10,404 nucleotides of DNA from the NCBI GenBank assembly GCA_964545205.1, contig CAZJFH010000106.1:1-10404 (forward strand), in the 5' to 3' direction. Position numbers and translations under genes: made by a program. Under the pieces are notes generated by a model, which saw only the letters and a list, made by a program, of their open reading frames with translations, made no database searches and was not told the DNA's origin. Positions 5,559 through 10,404 of this stretch are shown piece by piece (within the stretch, counting starts at the first letter, position 1; every line of letters begins with the position of its first letter). This DNA is from CAZJFH01 sp964545205 (GTDB taxonomy: Bacteria > Pseudomonadota > Alphaproteobacteria > Rhodospirillales > Magnetospirillaceae).

Positions 5559-6057
5559 ATCCGATCCCCTTCTCGGCGAGCAGGTTGGTCAGTTTGGCGT
5601 GGGCGGCGAGCATGCCCTGCTTGCGGTCGGAATGGCGGGCCTCCTCGTCGCGCAGCATGCGGTAGAGCGGCTCGATCGAGCCGCGCAGCACCCGCGCGTC
5701 GGGGACGCGGCGGTTCGAATGGTAGCCGACGACGTTCCCCGACAGGTCGAAGCTGGGCGTCGCGTGGGCCAGCACCCAGTAGTGGTCGCCGGTCTTGCAG
5801 CGATTGACCACGTAGGCGAAGACCTCGCGGCCCTGGTGCAGCGTGTCCCAGAACAGCTTGAACACCGAGCGCGGCATGTCGGGATGGCGGATCAGGCTGT
5901 GCGGCTGGCCCAGCAACTCGCGCTCGGAAAAGCCCGAGACCGCCATGAACACCCGGTTGACGTAGGTGATCCGGCCCTTCAGGTCGGTCTTGCTGACGAT
6001 GATCTCGTCGTCGGCGAAATGTCGCTCGACCCCGGTGACGTGAACGTCCTTGCCCAT
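5533..6057 (-). CDS. Stand-alone Aer-type PAS sensor protein
   Basis: The 174-residue soluble protein is an Aer-type PAS domain (about 15-115) with a helical tail. The aerotaxis receptor Aer binds FAD in such a domain to sense redox or energy state. The sequence keeps N34, R57, H58, D60 and N85, at the same residue numbers as positions I recall as important for FAD binding in E. coli Aer, within IRHPDMP and NRCKTGDHYWV. Aer's tryptophan near position 79 is replaced. The start at 6057 has a GGGAGG ribosome-binding site 6-7 bases upstream and gives the usual VTGVERHFADDEII opening; the alternative 8 codons upstream lacks one. After the PAS core, the segment containing IEPLYRML is similar to the helix that joins PAS to HAMP in Aer. 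The gene ends inside the start of the chemoreceptor gene, so the two probably form one sensor. FAD is likely, but heme or another ligand is not excluded. Confidence 0.92.
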   Translation of the reverse strand: MGKDVHVTGVERHFADDEIIVSKTDLKGRITYVNRVFMAVSGFSERELLGQPHSLIRHPDMPRSVFKLFWDTLHQGREVFAYVVNRCKTGDHYWVLAHATPSFDLSGNVVGYHSNRRVPDARVLRGSIEPLYRMLRDEEARHSDRKQGMLAAHAKLTNLLAEKGIGYDRWVFSL

Positions 6058-6118
6058 GCGCGCCCTCCCGTGCCGACCCAAACGAAAGTATCATGTCCCA
6101 ACAAATTTTAGGAAATGT

Positions 6119-6751
6119 TTAAATTCCAGGCGGATACACGGCGGTGATGCCGGCCAGGATGGTCTCGGTGGCCAGCGCCGCCAGCACGATGCCCAGCACC
6201 CGGCTGACGGTCTGGATCAGGGTGCGCCCGAGCAGGCGGTTGACCCGCTCGGCGGCGATGAAGAGCGCCGCGGTGAGGGCGATGACCAGCGCGGCGGCGC
6301 CGAGGACCTGGGCCTGGCCGGCGACGCCGGCGCCGTAGCGGTCCATCAGCAGCAGGACCGAGGTGATCGCCCCCGGTCCCGAGATCAGAGGCACGGCGAT
6401 CGGAAACACCGCCAGGTCGCGCGCCTCCTCGTCGTCGGCGGCGCCGTCGACCTCGGCCTGGCGACGGGCCTCGCGGCGGCGGAAGAACAGCATCTCGAAG
6501 GCGATCCAGAACAGCAGCGCGCCGCCGGCGATGCGGAAGGCCGGTATGCCGATGCCCAAGGCCCCCAGCACCGCCTCGCCGAGATAGGCGAAGAACACCA
6601 GCACGGCCAGGCCGATCGCCGTGCCGCGCAGCGCCACCACGCGCTTGCGCCGGCCGTCGAAGCCCTGGGTCACGCTGATGAAGATCGGCACCAGGCCGAC
6701 CGGGTCGACGACGACGAAGAAGACCACCAGCGCATTGGTGAAAGCGTCCAT
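6119..6751 (-). CDS. MarC family integral membrane protein
   Basis: The 210-residue protein has about six membrane helices. The MarC family signature is visible: an N-terminal VVDPVGLVPIF segment and, after a charged cytoplasmic loop (about 91-112), FPIAVPLISGPGAI at 116-129. The C-terminal helices contain SRVLGIVLAALATETIL. Family function is unsettled; E. coli MarC was once linked to antibiotic resistance, but this was not upheld, and some relatives are described as possible transporters. The ATG at 6751 shares one base with the stop codon of the upstream antiporter gene (TGATG), so the two are almost certainly co-translated. The next gene (PAS) begins 61 bases further downstream, after an AT-rich gap. 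Confidence 0.93.
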   Translation of the reverse strand: MDAFTNALVVFFVVVDPVGLVPIFISVTQGFDGRRKRVVALRGTAIGLAVLVFFAYLGEAVLGALGIGIPAFRIAGGALLFWIAFEMLFFRRREARRQAEVDGAADDEEARDLAVFPIAVPLISGPGAITSVLLLMDRYGAGVAGQAQVLGAAALVIALTAALFIAAERVNRLLGRTLIQTVSRVLGIVLAALATETILAGITAVYPPGI

Positions 6752-7998
6752 CAGCACACCCGTCCGGAGGATTCGACGCCGGTGCGGCGGTCGAGCCAGC
6801 GCATCACCGGGGTCGCGGAAACGCCATGCACGACGATCGAGACCAGAACGACGAAGCCGACGAAGGCCCAGATTTCTTCCCGACGCTCGAAACTGCCGCG
6901 ATTCATGGCGAATGCCAAGTAGTAGAACGAGCCGAGACCCCGGATGCCGAACACGCTGATCACCAGCCGCTCCGGCATGCTCTGGCGGCTGCCGGCCAGC
7001 CCGACGAGTCCGGTCAACGGCCGCACCACGGCCAGCGCGACGATGCCGGCGACGGCCGCCGGCCAGGTCAGGGCGTCGAGCAGGCCGCCGGCGATGCTGC
7101 CGCCGAACAGCACCAGCAGCACCATCATCAGCAGCCGCTCCGACTGCTCGGAGAAGTCGTGCAGGCGCTGATGGTAGGCATGCCCGCGCTCGCGCTGGCG
7201 CAGCATCACCGCGGTGACGAACACCGCCAGGAAGCCGTAGCCATGGGCGAGCTCGGTGAGCCCATAGGACAGGAAGGTGATGCCCAGCGAAACGAAGCCG
7301 TCCTGGGTGTCGGCCAGGCGCGTGCAACGCGGCAGCCGGAACACCAGCACGCCGAGGCTGCGGCCCGCCGCCCATCCGATGCCGAGGCCGGCGGCGACGC
7401 GCCACAGCACGTCGATGCCCAGCCATTCCAGCGTCCAGGCCCCGGGCATGGCGCCGTGCGCGGCCATCGCCAGGGCGAGATGGGTGAAGGGAAAGGCCAG
7501 GCCGTCGTTGAGCCCGGCCTCGGAGGTCAGGGTGAAGCGCGCCTCGCCGCCCGGCCCCGATTTCGGCGGCCCGAGCTGAACGTCGGCGGCCAGCACAGGG
7601 TCGGTCGGCGCCAGCACCGCGCCGACCAGCACCGCCGCCGCCACCGACAGCTCCAGCGCCGTCCCCGCCGCCAGGGCGATGCCCGTGATCGACAGCGGCA
7701 TGGTCACGGCGAGCAGACGCCAGGTCGGCGCCCAGCGGCGCCAGCCCAGCGGCCGCTCGATGCGCAGCCCGGCGCCCATCAGGGCGATGATCACCACCAG
7801 CTCGGCCAGGCGTTCGGTGACCACCGAATGCTCGAGCGGATGCGGATCGTCGCCGCCGGCGGCCCAGAACAGCACGAAGCCGATCGCCACGCAGGCGATC
7901 GGCAACGACAGCGGCAGCTCCTGGATCAGCAGCGGCAGCCAAGCCACCAGCAGGATGATCAGTCCGAGCCCGGCGAGCAGTACGACATAGGCGTCCAT
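6751..7998 (-). CDS. CPA1-type cation/proton antiporter
   Basis: This 415-residue inner-membrane antiporter exchanges Na+ or K+ for H+ and so takes part in pH and salt homeostasis. It has about 12 hydrophobic segments. Motifs of the CPA1 (NhaP/NHE-like) family are present: APTDPVLAADV at 130-140; TSEAGLNDGLAFPF at 158-171, with the ion-binding N164-D165 pair typical of electroneutral members; and FGIRGLG near 350-356, with R353 as the conserved arginine. There is no long C-terminal cytoplasmic regulatory domain. The ATG at 7998 follows a weak ribosome-binding site overlapped by a small hairpin (8003-8016). The gene overlaps marC-like by one base and may form a two-gene operon with it. Whether Na+ or K+ is the substrate cannot be decided from sequence. 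Confidence 0.92.
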   Translation of the reverse strand: MDAYVVLLAGLGLIILLVAWLPLLIQELPLSLPIACVAIGFVLFWAAGGDDPHPLEHSVVTERLAELVVIIALMGAGLRIERPLGWRRWAPTWRLLAVTMPLSITGIALAAGTALELSVAAAVLVGAVLAPTDPVLAADVQLGPPKSGPGGEARFTLTSEAGLNDGLAFPFTHLALAMAAHGAMPGAWTLEWLGIDVLWRVAAGLGIGWAAGRSLGVLVFRLPRCTRLADTQDGFVSLGITFLSYGLTELAHGYGFLAVFVTAVMLRQRERGHAYHQRLHDFSEQSERLLMMVLLVLFGGSIAGGLLDALTWPAAVAGIVALAVVRPLTGLVGLAGSRQSMPERLVISVFGIRGLGSFYYLAFAMNRGSFERREEIWAFVGFVVLVSIVVHGVSATPVMRWLDRRTGVESSGRVC

Positions 7999-8038
7999 CT
8001 CACCGGGAAAACCCGGCGGGGGCGGTTCGGGTTCCGAA

Positions 8039-8060
8039 GCGCGCGTCCGGAGACGCGCGC
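8039..8060 (-). terminator. Hairpin after the tartrate/D-malate dehydrogenase gene
   Basis: GCGCGCGTC (8039-8047) and GACGCGCGC (8052-8060) form a perfect 9-bp stem with a 4-base loop, starting 4 bases after the dehydrogenase stop codon on the minus strand. The following bases (TTCGG) give only a weak T-run. It probably marks the end of the tartrate cluster transcript or stabilises its 3' end. Confidence 0.5.
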
Positions 8061-8064
8061 GGCG

Positions 8065-9123
8065 TCAGATCAGCTCCGCGATGGCCTTGCCGAGTTCCTC
8101 CGTCCCGGCCGTGCCGCCCATGTCGCGGGTGCGCGGGCCGCCGCCGGCCAGAAGCTTCTCGATGGCGGCGACGATGGCGCGGGCGGCGTCGGCGTGGCCG
8201 AGATGGTCGAGCATCATCGCGCCCGACCAGATCTGGCCGATCGGATTGGCGATGCCCTTGCCGGCGATGTCGGGCGCCGAGCCGTGCACCGGCTCGAACA
8301 TCGACGGGAAGGCGCCCTCGGGGTTGAGGTTGGCCGAGGGCGCGATGCCGATCGTCCCGGTCACCGCCGGGCCGAGATCCGACAGGATGTCGCCGAACAG
8401 GTTGGAGCCGACGACGACGTCGAACCAGTCGGGATGCTGGACGAAATGCGCCGTCAGGATGTCGATGTGGTACTGGTCGGTGCGGATGTCGGGATAATCC
8501 GCCGCCACCGCTTTGAAGCGCTCGTCCCAGTACGGCATGGTGTGGATGATGCCGTTCGACTTGGTGGCGCTGGTCAGGTGCTTCTTGGGCCGCGACTGGG
8601 CCAGGTCGAAGGCGAAGCGCAGGATGCGGTCGACGCCCCTGCGGGTGAACACCGTCTCCTGCACCACCAGCTCGTCGGCGGTGCCCTGGTTGAGGCGGCC
8701 GCCGATCTCGGAATACTCGCCCTCGGCGTTCTCGCGCACGATCATGAAGTCGATGTCGCCCGGCCTGCGGTCGGCCAGCGGCGAGCGCACGCCCTCGAAC
8801 AGCCGCACCGGCCGCAGGTTGACGTATTGCTGGAAGCGCCGGCGGATCGGGATCAACAGGCCCCACAGCGAGACATGGTCGGGCACGCTCGGCCAGCCGA
8901 CGGCGCCGAGGAAGATGGCGTCGTGGTCCTTGATGGTCTCCAGCGCGTCCTCGGGCATCATGCGGCCGGTGGCGGCGAAGCGCTCGCAGCTCCAGTCCTT
9001 CTCGTCCCACCGCCAGTCGATGCCGAACCTGGCGCCGACCGCCTCGAGCACCCGGATGCCTTCCGGCACCACTTCCTTGCCGATCCCGTCGCCGGGGATC
9101 ACCGCGATGCGGTATTCGGGCAT
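8065..9123 (-). CDS. dmlA: Tartrate dehydrogenase/decarboxylase, D-malate dehydrogenase (DmlA/TtuC family)
   Basis: This 352-residue cytosolic enzyme belongs to the beta-decarboxylating dehydrogenases (with isopropylmalate and isocitrate dehydrogenases). The DmlA/TtuC branch uses NAD and Mn2+ or Mg2+ to act on tartrate and D-malate, giving oxaloglycolate, glycerate or pyruvate depending on the substrate. The N-terminus IAVIPGDGIGKEV, the substrate arginines in YVNLRPVRLF (R104) and VRENAEGEY (R130, with catalytic Y137), K188 in TSATKSNG, and metal ligands D221, D245 and D249 (SNLFGDILSD) are all in place. The sequence follows E. coli DmlA closely throughout, including APSANLNPE and FEPVHGSAPDI. 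The ATG at 9123 has an AGAGGAG ribosome-binding site 9 bases upstream. It lies downstream of the D-tartrate dehydratase gene on the same strand, which favours a role in tartrate use. The symbol indicates the family; ttuC would be an equal choice. Confidence 0.93.
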   Translation of the reverse strand: MPEYRIAVIPGDGIGKEVVPEGIRVLEAVGARFGIDWRWDEKDWSCERFAATGRMMPEDALETIKDHDAIFLGAVGWPSVPDHVSLWGLLIPIRRRFQQYVNLRPVRLFEGVRSPLADRRPGDIDFMIVRENAEGEYSEIGGRLNQGTADELVVQETVFTRRGVDRILRFAFDLAQSRPKKHLTSATKSNGIIHTMPYWDERFKAVAADYPDIRTDQYHIDILTAHFVQHPDWFDVVVGSNLFGDILSDLGPAVTGTIGIAPSANLNPEGAFPSMFEPVHGSAPDIAGKGIANPIGQIWSGAMMLDHLGHADAARAIVAAIEKLLAGGGPRTRDMGGTAGTEELGKAIAELI

Positions 9124-9149
9124 TTTGCTTTGCTCCTCTGCTTCGCCTG

Positions 9150-9240
9150 TCTGCCTCCCCGCTCGCGGGGGAGGGTCGGGTTGGGGGCTGCGCTCCCGCT
9201 GCGCGGGTCCCTTCCCTCTCCCGCGGGCGGGAGAGGGACT
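9150..9240. repeat. Two-hairpin palindromic repeat (REP-like) between tartrate genes
   Basis: Two imperfect-to-perfect palindromes sit about 40 bases apart in the 119-base gap. The first is CCTCCCC (9154-9160) with GGGGAGG (9168-9174), extendable with a bulge. The second is CCCTCTCCCG (9214-9223) with CGGGAGAGGG (9228-9237), a perfect 10-bp stem with a 4-base loop. This paired layout, with a shared CCCTC/GAGGG theme, resembles the dispersed intergenic palindromic repeats common in high-GC alphaproteobacteria. The family assignment is from memory; a genome-wide count would confirm it. Confidence 0.6.
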
Positions 9241-9242
9241 CG

Positions 9243-10404
9243 TCATTCCTCGCCCAGCGGGCGCATGACCGCGTAAAGGGCCTGCTTGGCCTCGAATCCG
9301 ATGCCGGGAACGTCGGGCAGGCCGACGCGGCCGTCGACGACCGGCGTGCCGTCGGCGAAGCCGCCGAAGGGCTGGAAGACGTCCGGATAGCTCTCGTTGC
9401 CGCCGAGATGCAGGCCGGCGGCGATGTTGAGGCTGAGCTGATGGCCGCCGTGCGGCACGACGCGCCGCGTCGACCAGCCGTGCTCGCCCAGCATCTTCAG
9501 CGTGCGCAGATACTCGACGACGCCGTAGGACAGCGCGCAGTCGAACTGCAGGAAATCGCGGTCGGGGCGCATGCCGCCGAAGCGGATCAGGTTGCGGGCG
9601 TCCTGCATCGAGAACAGGTTCTCGCCGGTCGCCATCGCCTGGGGATAGTGCTCGGCGAGTTCGGCCTGCAGCGCGTAGTCGAGCGGATCGCCGGCCTCCT
9701 CGTACCATTTCAGTCCGTAGCCGCGCAGCGCCTTGGCGTAGGCGACGGCGGTGTCGAGGTCGAAACGGCCGTTGGCGTCGACGCACAGACGCGAGCCGTC
9801 ACCGCCGACCACCGCCAGCGCCGCCTCGATGCGCGCGAGGTCCTCGGCCAGCGGCACGGCGCCGATCTTCATCTTGACCTCGCGGTAGCCGAGGTCGAGA
9901 TAGCCCTTGAGCTCGTCCTGGAGCGCCTCGTTGCCCTTGCCGGGATGGTAGTAGCCGCCGGCGGCGTAGACCCACACCGTCTCGTCGGGCGAACCGTCGC
10001 CGTAGCGCTCCGACAGCAGGCGGTAGAGCGGCTTGCCGGCGATCTTGGCCACCGCGTCCCACACCGCCATGTCGATCACCCCGACCGCCACCGAGCGTTC
10101 GCCGTGGCCGCCCGGCTTCTCGTTGGTCATCAGCGCCGTCCAGATCGCGAACGGATCGAGATTGCCGTTCGCCTCGTCGACGAGGCCGGCGGGATCGGCC
10201 TCCATCAGCCGCGGGATGAAGCGCTCGCGCAGCAGGCAGCCCTGGGCGTAGCGGCCGTTGGAGTTGAAGCCGTAGCCGACCACCGGCTTGCCGTCGCGGA
10301 CCACGTCGGGGACCACGGCGACCACCGAGCAGGTCATCTTGCTGAAATCTATGTAGGCGTTGGCGATGGCCGAGCTGATCGGCACCGTCTTTTCGCGGAT
10401 GGAG
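9243..10404 (-). CDS. tarD: D(-)-tartrate dehydratase (TarD), enolase superfamily, N-terminus cut by window edge
   Basis: The enzyme is expected to dehydrate D-tartrate to oxaloacetate with Mg2+. The frame is open to the right edge and reads SIREKT before the GTG codon at 10385, so about ten N-terminal residues lie outside. Counting from that GTG as 1, the barrel residues expected for TarD are all present: K171 and K173 in VKMKIG; metal ligands D203 (VDANGRF), E229 (WYEEAGD) and E255 (TGENLF); and catalytic H312 in PHGGHQLSLN. The long blocks NEKPGGHGERSVAVG and FGGMRPDRDFLQFDCALSYG match the characterised Bradyrhizobium enzyme as I remember it, separating it from mandelate racemase or muconate cycloisomerase. 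Length is normal. It is upstream of the tartrate/D-malate dehydrogenase gene in the same direction, with a repeat in the gap, so the two may share a transcript from a promoter outside the window. Confidence 0.93.
   Translation of the reverse strand, partial: SIREKTVPISSAIANAYIDFSKMTCSVVAVVPDVVRDGKPVVGYGFNSNGRYAQGCLLRERFIPRLMEADPAGLVDEANGNLDPFAIWTALMTNEKPGGHGERSVAVGVIDMAVWDAVAKIAGKPLYRLLSERYGDGSPDETVWVYAAGGYYHPGKGNEALQDELKGYLDLGYREVKMKIGAVPLAEDLARIEAALAVVGGDGSRLCVDANGRFDLDTAVAYAKALRGYGLKWYEEAGDPLDYALQAELAEHYPQAMATGENLFSMQDARNLIRFGGMRPDRDFLQFDCALSYGVVEYLRTLKMLGEHGWSTRRVVPHGGHQLSLNIAAGLHLGGNESYPDVFQPFGGFADGTPVVDGRVGLPDVPGIGFEAKQALYAVMRPLGEE

Noticed and set aside
4147..6111. 654- and 532-codon plus-strand frames over the chemoreceptor and PAS genes
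   Set aside because: They are antisense to two genes with clear motifs and good ribosome-binding sites. The repetitive Ala, Ser and Gly composition reflects the opposite strand's codons.
6058..6118. Flagellar sigma-28 promoter before the PAS-chemoreceptor genes
   Set aside because: The minus strand has TAAAATTT, close to the -35 consensus, but the only GATA lies about 4 bases too close and the rest of the -10 consensus is absent.
6826..9276. 816-codon open frame on the plus strand
   Set aside because: It runs antisense through the antiporter and the dehydrogenase, both with intact family motifs. Its Gln, His and Arg-rich composition is typical of shadow frames in high-GC genes.
1..10404. 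Mobile elements, CRISPR arrays, toxin-antitoxin or defence genes
   Set aside because: I found no transposase, integrase, nuclease or helicase motifs and no regularly spaced direct repeats. Gene content is metabolic, respiratory and sensory.

Overview
The window is a very GC-rich, densely packed stretch of bacterial chromosome. The nuoA-nuoB start of a proteobacterial complex I operon, the strong G/C preference at third codon positions, the CCA-encoding tRNA-Asp and the close match of the right-hand enzyme to the D-tartrate dehydratase of Bradyrhizobium suggest an alphaproteobacterium. Rhodospirillales or Hyphomicrobiales are plausible, but I cannot name a genus. I see no phage, transposase, CRISPR array or defence system.

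Layout from left to right. (1) 1-684, minus strand: the end-clipped nuoB and the complete nuoA, overlapping by 10 bases. (2) 904-980, minus strand: tRNA-Asp(GTC) with a good sigma-70-type promoter just upstream. (3) 981-1417: a long gap with a less GC-rich core, ending in a strong hairpin and a palindrome over the next start codon. (4) 1418-2323, plus strand: nudC, the NAD(H) pyrophosphatase/decapping enzyme, followed by a structured gap with an intrinsic terminator. (5) 2566-2811, minus strand: a YfhL-type 2[4Fe-4S] ferredoxin, divergent from (6) 3045-3539, plus strand: a ferritin/rubrerythrin-like helical protein that has lost most of its expected metal ligands. (7) 3576-4148, minus strand: a DUF805 membrane protein. 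(8) 4248-6057, minus strand: a two-gene chemosensory unit, a stand-alone Aer-type PAS protein overlapping a membrane chemoreceptor that has no PAS domain. (9) 6119-7998, minus strand: a MarC-family membrane protein and a CPA1-type cation/proton antiporter, overlapping by one base. (10) 8065-10404, minus strand: a tartrate/D-malate dehydrogenase and a D-tartrate dehydratase (clipped at the right edge), separated by a palindromic repeat.

Functionally, most of this is core metabolism and housekeeping: respiration, NAD(H) turnover and redox carriers. To it are added an energy or redox taxis module, an ion-homeostasis pair and a small tartrate-use cluster. The most distinctive points are the split Aer-like receptor, the degenerate ferritin-like protein opposite the ferredoxin, and the stacked secondary structure around nudC. 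None of these amounts to a clearly new system.
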